From the NCBI RefSeq assembly GCF_938017615.1, contig NZ_CALIJA010000194.1:1-17103 (forward strand): DNA of 17,103 bases, given 5' to 3'. Origin of the DNA: an uncultured Campylobacter sp. (GTDB lineage: Bacteria; Campylobacterota; Campylobacteria; Campylobacterales; Campylobacteraceae). Within the stretch, counting starts at the first letter, position 1. Every line of letters begins with the position of its first letter. Shown one piece after another: positions 7,271-13,817 of this stretch. The notes below the pieces were generated by a model that worked only from the letters and a program-made list of their open reading frames with translations, was not told the origin of the DNA and did not search any database. The position numbers and the translations under genes are program-made.

Positions 7271-9553
7271 TTGCAAGCACTCGCTTTAAAATACAGACCC
7301 AAAAGCTTCGATCAGCTCATCGGTCAAGACGCCGTCGCCAAAAGCCTCGCGCACGCGCTGGATTCGGGCAGGCTGAGCCACGCATATCTTTTCAGCGGAC
7401 TTCGCGGCAGCGGCAAAACCTCGACGGCTAGGATTTTTGCCAAAGCGCTTTTATGCGACAAAGGCCCCACCGGCAAGCCGTGCGAGCTCTGCGATAACTG
7501 CGTAATGGCAAACGAGGGGCGCCACATCGACATCATCGAGATGGACGCCGCCAGCCACCGCAAGATCGACGATATTCGCGAGCTCATCGAGCAGACGAAG
7601 TATCATCCCGCAAGCGCGCGCTTTAAAATTTTCATCATCGACGAGGTGCATATGCTCACCAAAGAGGCTTCCAACGCGCTTTTAAAGACGCTTGAGGAGC
7701 CGCCTAGCTACGTAAAATTTATCCTTGCGACCACCGATCCGCTCAAGCTTCCCGTCACGGTTCTATCGCGCACGCAGCACTTTCGCTTTAAGCCGATCGC
7801 CAAAAGCGCCGTCGTAGCGCATCTAGAGCAAATTTTAAAAACCGAAAACATCGCTTACGAAGAGGGCGCGCTCGAAATTCTAGCGCGCAGCGGCTCGGGC
7901 TCGCTACGAGACACGCTCACGCTCCTCGATCAGGCGATTATCTTTAGCCGCGAAGGTATCACCGAGCGTGCGATCGCCGATATGCTAGGCCTGCTCGATC
8001 CCGCCAAAATTGGCGAAATTTTAGACGTAGTGCTGCGCCAAGACCGTGCGGGCGCGATCGAGATCATCAAAGAGGTCGAAAACTACAACGCCGAGACGAT
8101 AATCGACGAGATGATCGCAAATTTAAAGGATAAATTCCTGCGCCGCGACGCGAAATTTAGCCTGCTGATGTATGAGCGGTTTTTCCGCATTTTAGCGGGC
8201 GCTAAGAGCATGCTCGCCATCAGCCCCGACAACACCTACGCGATTTCTATGATGATTTTTATGATGATGGAGGCGGTCAATCTGCGCGAGATCGACGAGC
8301 TGATCGAGGTCGGCAGATCGCTGGATCAAGGCGAGGGCTATGCTTCCGCTTCGGCGCCTAATTTAAACGCGCAAAGCTCTGCGCTGAATTTTAGATCGAA
8401 TTCCAATCAAAGCGCGTCATTTGCGCCAAATAGTGAGCCAGGCGGCGCGGCTTTTGCACCGAGCGACCAGGGTAGCGCGACAAACGGAGTGCCGAGCTTT
8501 ACTGCGAGCGCAAAACGTCCCGCAAGCTCGACACAAAACTCCGGTGCGGCAAAACAGAGCCCTGACGCGGGCGGCGAGATCAAACCTGGCACGGTGGCGC
8601 AGACGCAAAATTCTAACTCTTCCATCAAAACGGGCGCTCAAAATGAAATTTACGAGAATTTTTTAGCCAAAATTTACGACCGCGATTACGATCTGGGCGA
8701 GAAATTTAGCAAGTGCGTGGAATTTTTAAAGTTCGAGTGCGGCACGCTGTATCTGCTCTCGCGCGCGCAGGGGCAGGACAGAGAGTACCTGCGCAAGGGC
8801 TCACGAGCGATAAATAGCGTGCTAAAATCGCTTTTCGGCGAGAGCACAAAAATAAAAATCGAGCAAAGCGCGCCACAAAACGGCGATGATCCCGCCCAAA
8901 GCAAGCGCGATCGGAATTCCGCAGGTGGTACAACCGCTACACAAAGCAAGAATTCTACGCAAGGCGCGACTTCCGAATCCAGCGCCAATACTGCGCGCCC
9001 GAGAAATTCGACCTCACAAAGCCCTGTAAATTCCGCGTCGCAAAATTTTACTGAAAGCCCCACCTCTAGCAGCATGCAAGAAAATCCCGAATCTACGCAA
9101 ACGGGCGAGCAAGATCATAGGAATTTAACCGGCGCGCAAGAGAGCGAGCAGAGCTGTGCACCGCAAATAAATTCCGCCGCAAATAAGGCGCAAGCCGCAA
9201 AATTGCAAACGGATGCGGCAAGAAATTCCAAGCAGCAAAATTTGAAAAATTCTACGATGCAAAATTCTGCACAGCGAAATTCCGCGACGAATTCCAATTC
9301 GCAAAATTCCGCTTCAAATTCCAAGCTGCAAAATTCTGAAATTTCTTCAGGAGATGACGGCGGGGAGAAAGACGATCTGTTAAGATCCACCGATCCGCAA
9401 AACTACGCCGCAAAGCCCCGCGATACGAGCAAGAGCGTGCGCGCCGCCAAGGCAGGCCTCGCCGAGCTCGCAAACGGCGCGCAGGACGGCAAGGAAATTT
9501 TGATCTCCGAGATGAATAGACTCTTTGGCGAGCCCACCAAAATCACAGAATAA
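7271..9553 (+). CDS. dnaX: DNA polymerase III tau/gamma subunit DnaX
   Basis: DnaX is the clamp-loader ATPase subunit that loads the sliding clamp and ties the replisome together. I chose a TTG start at 7271 because AAAGGAG ends 5 nt before it and the protein then begins MQALALKYRP. An AAA+ module fills about residues 1-350, with Walker A GLRGSGKT (43-50), zinc cysteines C62, C71, C74 and C77, and Walker B IIDEVHM near 122-128. The 760-residue length is far above that usual for Campylobacter (about 500 as I recall). The excess is two low-complexity regions, about 353-455 and 532-695, rich in Asn, Ser, Gln and Ala. They flank a folded segment at 456-531. The motifs LFGESTKIKI (521-530) and LFGEPTKITE (751-760, the C-terminus) echo each other. 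No A-AAA-AAG slippery heptamer for a gamma product was noticed. Confidence 0.95.
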   Translation: MQALALKYRPKSFDQLIGQDAVAKSLAHALDSGRLSHAYLFSGLRGSGKTSTARIFAKALLCDKGPTGKPCELCDNCVMANEGRHIDIIEMDAASHRKIDDIRELIEQTKYHPASARFKIFIIDEVHMLTKEASNALLKTLEEPPSYVKFILATTDPLKLPVTVLSRTQHFRFKPIAKSAVVAHLEQILKTENIAYEEGALEILARSGSGSLRDTLTLLDQAIIFSREGITERAIADMLGLLDPAKIGEILDVVLRQDRAGAIEIIKEVENYNAETIIDEMIANLKDKFLRRDAKFSLLMYERFFRILAGAKSMLAISPDNTYAISMMIFMMMEAVNLREIDELIEVGRSLDQGEGYASASAPNLNAQSSALNFRSNSNQSASFAPNSEPGGAAFAPSDQGSATNGVPSFTASAKRPASSTQNSGAAKQSPDAGGEIKPGTVAQTQNSNSSIKTGAQNEIYENFLAKIYDRDYDLGEKFSKCVEFLKFECGTLYLLSRAQGQDREYLRKGSRAINSVLKSLFGESTKIKIEQSAPQNGDDPAQSKRDRNSAGGTTATQSKNSTQGATSESSANTARPRNSTSQSPVNSASQNFTESPTSSSMQENPESTQTGEQDHRNLTGAQESEQSCAPQINSAANKAQAAKLQTDAARNSKQQNLKNSTMQNSAQRNSATNSNSQNSASNSKLQNSEISSGDDGGEKDDLLRSTDPQNYAAKPRDTSKSVRAAKAGLAELANGAQDGKEILISEMNRLFGEPTKITE
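9221..9345 (+). repeat. AAATTC-rich repeats encoding QNS/RNS motifs in dnaX
   Basis: Within the second dnaX linker, AATT centres fall at about 9225, 9240, 9249, 9264, 9279, 9291, 9297, 9306, 9318 and 9333. Every step is a multiple of three and 15 nt is the commonest. They encode repeated Asn-Ser and Gln-Asn-Ser. The word AAAATTCTACGAT here also occurs in the spacer array near 13734. Confidence 0.65.
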
Positions 9554-10203
9554 CGCTTTATGCGGATTAAATTTGCCTCCGTGCGATTTTAAAATTTAAA
9601 CGTGCAAAAGCGTATCTAAATTTAAGCGGTGAATGGAGCTCGCACGATAAATTTTAAATTTCGCGGCGCACAATCAAGCTCCAAAGAGCGAACTTTTAAA
9701 TTTGATCGTCAAAGCGAGCTTTAAATTTTCGCCAAAGCAAAGCGCATTTTAAATTTAACCGCCTAAGAAATCTAAGATTTATATGCCGCGACAGTCTAAA
9801 TTTAGCGCTGCAAGTATCCACGCAGTCTGTCCCGTGCGAGCTCAAAATCCAAATTTAAACGCACTCTCCGCAGTTCAAAGATAAAATTTTGTGCGTCTGT
9901 ATCGCAAAGATAAAATCCCGCGCTACCCGGCGCCCTGCCCTCCGCGATACGATTTTAGCCGTGCCCCTTTTTTCAAACTTTCATCAAACTTTGCTATACG
10001 ATTTTGCCGGCAATCTGCGCGGCTGCTCGTGCAAAAACGCAGGCTACGATCGCTCGCGGGTGCCGTAAGTCAAAGCCGAATTTCGCCAGGGTAAAACCGC
10101 GGCGAGTCGAGTCGCCCTGAAATTTTAAAAAATTTATCTCGCAAACGGGCTGCTGTCCGCGATGCTCGCTTATGAATTTTACGCGGGCGCGGCGGGCGAA
10201 TTA
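9554..10203. other. dnaX-prs spacer, no gene supported
   Basis: About 650 bp rich in TTTTAAATTT and AAATTTAAA words between GC-rich pieces. A 67-residue frame at 9891-10094 has no ribosome binding site and no recognisable protein pattern. Near 9947 and 9995 the word ATACGATTTT occurs twice, with a small tandem duplication of TCAAACTTT between the copies. No clear dnaX terminator is seen; the first AT block after the stop, at about 9587-9599, may serve. Confidence 0.55.
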
Positions 10204-10216
10204 GCTAAAATTTAGC
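10204..10216. repeat. Small inverted repeat before prs
   Basis: GCTAAAATTTAGC has 6-bp perfect arms around one base and lies just upstream of the likely prs -10 box, so it falls in or next to the -35 region. It shares its arms with the 20-bp palindrome at 131-150. Confidence 0.55.
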
Positions 10217-10226
10217 GCTTTTGGTG

Positions 10227-10232
10227 TAGAAT
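10227..10232 (+). promoter_or_regulatory. Possible prs -10 box TAGAAT
   Basis: TTTTGGTGTAGAATTC contains a TAGAAT hexamer 31 nt before the prs ATG. No clear -35 box is seen. The AAAGG ribosome binding site lies about 8 nt before the ATG. Confidence 0.35.
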
Positions 10233-10263
10233 TCGAGCAAATTTCAATCCAAAGGTCATTAAA

Positions 10264-11193
10264 ATGCGCGGATATAAAATTTTCTCCGGCACCGCAAATC
10301 CCGAATTTGCCAAAAAAATCTCCAAATATCTCTCGCTGCCGCTTAGCGAGTGCGCGATCAAAACCTTCAGCGACGGCGAAATCAGCGTCCAGATCGGCGA
10401 GAGCGTGCGCGGCAAGGACGTCTTCGTCATCCAACCGACCTGCGCGCCCGCAAACTCCAATCTGATGGAGCTTCTGATCCTAACCGACGCGCTGAAGCGC
10501 TCCAGCGCGAACTCGATCACGGCGGTCGTGCCCTACTTCGGCTACGCTCGCCAAGACCGCAAGGCAGCTCCGCGCGTGCCGATTAGCGCGAAGCTCGTGG
10601 CAAATATGATGCAGACGGCGGGGATCGACCGCGTCGTCACGATGGATCTGCACGCGGGGCAGATACAGGGCTTTTTCGACGTGCCCGTCGATAACCTCTA
10701 CGGCTCGCTGATATTTTTGGATTATCTGAAAGAGAAAAATTTAAAAAATCCGATCATCGCCAGCCCCGACGTGGGCGGCGTCGCGCGCGCCAGAAGCTTC
10801 GCTAAAAAGCTCTCGCTCGATCTGGTGATCGTCGATAAGCGCCGCGAGGAGGCGAACAAAAGCGAGGTGATGAATATCATCGGCGACGTCGCGGGCAAGG
10901 ACGTGATCCTAATCGACGATATGATCGATACCGCGGGCACTATCGTCAAGGCCGCGGGCGCGTTTAAGGAACGGGGCGCGAAGAGCGTCAGCGCGTTTTG
11001 CACGCACGCCGTGCTAAGCGGCCCGGCATACGAGCGCATCGAAAGCGGCGCACTGGACGGCCTAGTCGTGACCGACACGATCCCGCTAAAGCAGGAAAGC
11101 GACCGCATCAAGGTAATCAGCGTCGCTCCACTCTTCGGCGAGGTCATCAGGCGCGTATATCACGACGAGAGCGTAAACAGCTTATTCAAATAA
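10264..11193 (+). CDS. prs: Ribose-phosphate pyrophosphokinase Prs
   Basis: Prs makes PRPP from ribose 5-phosphate and ATP in the cytoplasm, supplying purine, pyrimidine, histidine, tryptophan and NAD synthesis; it would also provide the cosubstrate for phosphoribosyltransferases such as the comF-like product. The 309-residue length is standard for class I enzymes. The N-terminal IFSGTANPEFA and FSDGEISVQI motifs, the ATP-site RQDRK (96-100), H130 in MDLHAGQIQGFF, the catalytic-loop DKRR (191-194) and the PRPP loop VILIDDMIDTAGT (214-226) are all intact. The start has an AAAGG site and normal spacing. The gene is monocistronic as far as can be seen. The stop codon abuts a 14-bp palindrome. 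Confidence 0.98.
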   Translation: MRGYKIFSGTANPEFAKKISKYLSLPLSECAIKTFSDGEISVQIGESVRGKDVFVIQPTCAPANSNLMELLILTDALKRSSANSITAVVPYFGYARQDRKAAPRVPISAKLVANMMQTAGIDRVVTMDLHAGQIQGFFDVPVDNLYGSLIFLDYLKEKNLKNPIIASPDVGGVARARSFAKKLSLDLVIVDKRREEANKSEVMNIIGDVAGKDVILIDDMIDTAGTIVKAAGAFKERGAKSVSAFCTHAVLSGPAYERIESGALDGLVVTDTIPLKQESDRIKVISVAPLFGEVIRRVYHDESVNSLFK

Positions 11194-11206
11194 AATTTTA
11201 AAATTT
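11193..11206. repeat. 14-bp palindrome at the prs stop codon
   Basis: AAATTTTAAAATTT begins on the last base of the prs TAA. It is identical to the core of the 131-150 palindrome. It could contribute to mRNA 3' end formation but lacks a GC stem, so calling it a terminator would go beyond the evidence. Confidence 0.6.
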
Positions 11207-11361
11207 AAAGCGTCGTGCGGTTTGTTTTAAACAGCCGCAGGAATGCGAACAATAGGCATCTTATAATAAAAGATCGCGGCTCAGCCGCAAATAAAGCACT
11301 TATGCCTGCGAGCTCTAAATTTACAGCGTTTTAGCTCGCTGTGATTTGACTATTGTCGATT

Positions 11362-11461
11362 TAACTGCGACGCGAAATTTAGCTTCTACGCGGCAAATTT
11401 AACCTCTGCGCGGTATTTACTCCGCGTGGCGGAAAAATTTAACTGTAACCACAGAGCAAAT
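11362..11461. repeat. Degenerate ~20-nt tandem AAATTT repeat
   Basis: Five or six units of 18-23 nt, each ending in AAATTT or TATTT and often carrying CTGCGCGGC-like sequence before it (for example CTACGCGGCAAATTT and CTCTGCGCGGTATTT). Spacing drifts, so it is a decayed array, not a clean tandem repeat. Confidence 0.5.
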
Positions 11462-11785
11462 TTACCGCACTAACCGCTGCAAGTCGCATTTTAATCCGCC
11501 GTATTAACTCTGCTAGACTGCGTTTTAAATTTGTCGTAAAATTTTCTGCATATTTGATGAGATCGCGCAGCGCCGCTACGCTTTAAATTTATAATAATTT
11601 GCCGCGCATTCGCGTCTGTATATGCAGCTGCGCTTCTGCAAAACTCTCATCCTCTAAATCGTGCAAAACTACGTTTTAAATTTCGCCGCAAAATCCGCAG
11701 CCCGCACTGGCAAGCATGCGCCCGCCGATCGCATTTAAATTTAGTGCCGAAATTCTTTATATTTTAGAGCATTGTGAGGACTTAA

Positions 11786-11947
11786 ATGCCGTTTTCCCAA
11801 GCGTTCGCCGCTTCATTGGCGAGGAGCTATCGATATGTCGGTAGCCCTCAAGCAATCCGCTTCTTTAAATTTTACCGCTCAAGCTCGCAGCGATTTTTTA
11901 AAATTCCGCTATTTAGAAGTCCGCAAGACGTCGAAAACTATTTATGA
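11786..11947 (+). other. Structured patch with a doubtful 53-codon frame
   Basis: At 11821-11849 the RNA can fold into a strong hairpin: GAGG pairs with CCTC and GCTATCGA pairs with TCGGTAGC (one U-G pair), with a TATG loop and a single bulged A. Just before it TCGCC (11805-11809) can pair with GGCGA (11818-11822), competing for two bases. A GTGAGGA site 7 nt before an ATG at 11786 opens a 53-residue frame beginning MPFSQAFAASLARSY and ending at 11947. A second frame, 11716-11844, reads MRPPIAFKFSAEILYILEH onward and stops inside the hairpin. Neither is recognised. The hairpin followed by TCAAG recalls IS200/IS605-type right ends, but no transposase was identified. It could be a small RNA, an element remnant or a small gene. 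Confidence 0.3.
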
Positions 11948-12039
11948 TGGTTTAGATCATGCGAACCGCCACATACGCCAGCCAGTCGTGTTTTAAAATT
12001 TTACTGCAGTTTAGTTTGCGATGTAAAGCCCTTGAGCCA

Positions 12040-12558
12040 CTAAAAGCTCTTTATGATCTCCATTAAATGCTTGACAAGAGCCGTAATTGCGGCATTTTCA
12101 TAGCTATCATCCGTATTTTGCAACGCTATGGTTTTCATATTGCCGAAAAATCCCGGATCGTAATGCTCGATGTCATTTTGCACGTAACTTCTTAAAATTT
12201 GACCGTTTCTTACTAGTTTAACCTCATAAATAAACTCTATGCCACCGATTCTATCGCTAGGAAACGGAGTAGCTTCGCCCGTAAAGCCCCTGTGGTGCTT
12301 TATTGTAATTTTAAGCTCGTCGGTAGAGTTTTGATCCAGTAGGTTCGCCTCCTTTAACGCCGCTAAAAGCTGCTCGTTATACTTTTTCTCGACCGCTTCC
12401 GGCGATTGATAGACAAATTTTTTCGGATTATGGTTTTGGAAGTGTTGGTAGGTAATCCCCTTGAATTTATACGCGCTTGCGATCGGCACTTTCGGTTGAG
12501 ACTGCCCGCAACCAACAAAGAATAGCGCCGCAAGAAGCAAAGCAAAAAATTTTTTCAT
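12040..12558 (-). CDS. Predicted lipoprotein of unknown function
   Basis: A 172-residue protein with a clear lipoprotein signal MKKFFALLLAALFFVGC (lipobox FVGC, acylated C17), so it is probably membrane-anchored in the periplasm. The mature part starts with a Gln/Ser/Pro linker and is mixed polar sequence with repeated tyrosine-phenylalanine motifs (YKFKGITYQHF, KFVYQSP). I do not recognise a family. The start is well set: AAAGGAT lies just upstream and a TATAAT box 25 nt before the ATG. It stands alone, divergent from the membrane-protein gene to its right and convergent with prs. Confidence 0.8.
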   Translation of the reverse strand: MKKFFALLLAALFFVGCGQSQPKVPIASAYKFKGITYQHFQNHNPKKFVYQSPEAVEKKYNEQLLAALKEANLLDQNSTDELKITIKHHRGFTGEATPFPSDRIGGIEFIYEVKLVRNGQILRSYVQNDIEHYDPGFFGNMKTIALQNTDDSYENAAITALVKHLMEIIKSF

Positions 12559-12583
12559 TTTCTATCCTTTAAAATTTCATGAA

Positions 12584-12589
12584 ATTATA
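12584..12589 (-). promoter_or_regulatory. Lipoprotein -10 box TATAAT
   Basis: On the minus strand TTTTTGTATAATTTC gives a perfect TATAAT with TG two bases before it and a T-rich lead, as in Campylobacter promoters. A perfect palindrome covers the position where the -35 element would be. Confidence 0.55.
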
Positions 12590-12600
12590 CAAAAATGGGG

Positions 12601-12616
12601 TTTAGCCCGGGCTAAA
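12601..12616. promoter_or_regulatory. 16-bp perfect palindrome over the -35 region
   Basis: TTTAGCCCGGGCTAAA is a perfect palindrome whose centre lies about 20 bp upstream of the lipoprotein -10 box. It would overlap RNA polymerase binding, so it is a candidate operator for a dimeric repressor. No regulator gene is present in the window. Confidence 0.45.
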
Positions 12617-12786
12617 TTTACGATCTTTCGGTGCCACTATGCGTTTAAATTTTGATAAATTTAAGCGAAAGCGTAAATTTTAAGCGTAGCTGGGCGGCTA
12701 AATTTCAAATCCTTTAAATTTGCAACCCATTTAAATTTCAAAGCCTCTTCAAATTTAAAATTTAATCCGAATTTGATCTGAAATTT

Positions 12787-12792
12787 TATAAA
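12787..12792 (+). promoter_or_regulatory. Possible -10 box TATAAA
   Basis: TTTTATAAAATTA lies 68-74 nt upstream of the membrane-protein ATG. A start near 12799 would give a leader that contains the 12809-12844 hairpin and then a near-consensus AAAGGAGG. Confidence 0.35.
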
Positions 12793-12808
12793 ATTACGCC
12801 GTTTTAAA

Positions 12809-12844
12809 CGGGCTTTGAAAGCGCAAAAGAGTTTCGCAAGCCCG
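12809..12844 (+). promoter_or_regulatory. Leader hairpin before a strong ribosome binding site
   Basis: CGGGCTT (12809-12815) pairs perfectly with AAGCCCG (12838-12844), and inside it GAAA (12817-12820) can pair with TTTC (12832-12835). It ends 4 nt before the AAAGGAGG ribosome binding site at 12849-12856. It could stabilise the mRNA or gate translation. Confidence 0.45.
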
Positions 12845-12860
12845 AAAGAAAGGAGGCTAT

Positions 12861-13604
12861 ATGCCTACTTTTAGCACCAAAGACTACAAAGCCGCCCTTC
12901 GCAACCGCAGCGCACGAACCACGAGCGCAGGCGGATTTAGCGTCAAAAACGACAACTCCTTCATCGTGATCTTCGTCATTGCGATGATGGTCTTTATATT
13001 TTTTTACGGCGTGTCGGCCGGGCTTGATTTAGATGAATTTTTTTTAGGAAACGGACGCGGTCGCGGCGGAGGCGGGATTTTAGGACTTTTGATCGCAGGC
13101 GTAGCTTGGTATCAAGGGCGCGATGGCGGCGGGCTGTTTAAATTTAGCGACCATGCGATCACCTTCGTTTCAAACGAGCGCAAGAGCGAAATTCTGCTCT
13201 TTAATATCGACTACGTTAGGCTCACGCCAGGCTTTTTGCGCACCTGCACCGGCTACACGGCGCTTAGCCACTCCCGCTACGTAAAATACGAGCAGTTCTT
13301 CACATTTGGAATCGGATCGATCATCGCGCTGTGGCTAGTCGGTATCGCCATGAGCGAGCGTGTGGGGATGGCGTTCGTGATAATGGTCGTGGGCGTCGTG
13401 ATCTTTATCTTCGCCAAGGCGCTTTCGTCGTGGCGGCTAAACGGCGACTTTCACGACATCTTGCTGCGCGACACCGTGCTGATCCGCGGCAAGGATCTGA
13501 ACGACCGCGTGCTGTGGTTTGCGATCACGCCCGGCCGCAACGACCGCCGCAGGCTGCGCGCTTACTTCAAAGAGCATCTTGACTTCGACATCGACGGCGG
13601 CTGA
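12861..13604 (+). CDS. Predicted multi-pass membrane protein, unknown function
   Basis: A 247-residue protein not recognised as a named family. The N-terminal 30 residues are basic and polar. A strong membrane helix spans about 34-54. Next comes an acidic patch and a glycine-arginine run (GNGRGRGGGG, 63-72), then a shorter hydrophobic stretch at 73-84. A soluble middle part (about 90-140) with GLFKFSDHAITFVSNERKS resembles the strand pattern of small PH-like domains, a weak impression. Two further helices lie near 148-165 and 170-190, before a basic, charged C-terminus ending DFDIDGG. The start is certain: ATG 4 nt after AAAGGAGG. It stands alone and diverges from the lipoprotein gene. Confidence 0.8.
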   Translation: MPTFSTKDYKAALRNRSARTTSAGGFSVKNDNSFIVIFVIAMMVFIFFYGVSAGLDLDEFFLGNGRGRGGGGILGLLIAGVAWYQGRDGGGLFKFSDHAITFVSNERKSEILLFNIDYVRLTPGFLRTCTGYTALSHSRYVKYEQFFTFGIGSIIALWLVGIAMSERVGMAFVIMVVGVVIFIFAKALSSWRLNGDFHDILLRDTVLIRGKDLNDRVLWFAITPGRNDRRRLRAYFKEHLDFDIDGG

Positions 13605-13642
13605 TTTTGGTTTAAAATTTAAAGGCTTGAGCGCGGATAGAG

Positions 13643-13790
13643 TAGCAGAATTTTACGACGCAAAATTTTAAGGCAAATTCCACGCGACGGAGTTTCGCAG
13701 TCTAAATTTTACAGAGCGAAATTCCGAGGCGCAAAATTCTACGATATAAAATTTACGAAGCAGAATTTCACGGCGTAAATTTCAAAGCCG
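13643..13790. repeat. Degenerate 15-nt tandem array of AAATT units
   Basis: AATT-type centres fall near 13650, 13665, 13677, 13692 (degenerate, AGTTT), 13706, 13721, 13736, 13751, 13765 and 13779. Steps are almost all 14-15 nt. A rough unit is AAATTYTACGANGCG. One unit shares the 13-mer AAAATTCTACGAT with the dnaX linker at about 9247. The array lies in the spacer between the membrane-protein stop and the degraded DUF6882-like gene. Confidence 0.65.
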
Positions 13791-13817
13791 CAGATGCTTG
13801 CCGCAATATTTGCAGCC

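Larger units (their letters stand above)
11207..12039. other. prs-lipoprotein convergent spacer with repeats and RNA-like structure
   Basis: Over 800 bp between convergent genes. In order it holds a TATAAT box at 11262-11267 followed by stacked hairpins (GCGGC/GCCGC at 11276-11288, GCGAGC/GCTCGC at 11308-11339), a degenerate ~20-nt AAATTT repeat at about 11362-11461, more TTTTAAATTT words, and a structured patch at about 11805-11849. No gene is supported with confidence. Confidence 0.6.

Noticed and set aside
7271..9553. Programmed frameshift in dnaX producing a gamma subunit
   Set aside because: I saw no A-AAA-AAG-type slippery heptamer followed by a stem-loop; a short form by other means cannot be excluded.
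9891..10094. 67-codon frame in the dnaX-prs spacer
   Set aside because: It has no ribosome binding site, shows no recognisable pattern, and alternative frames look equally protein-like because the sequence is GC-rich.
13643..13790. CRISPR array
   Set aside because: Units are 15 nt and degenerate throughout, with no constant repeat alternating with unique 30-nt spacers and no cas genes nearby.
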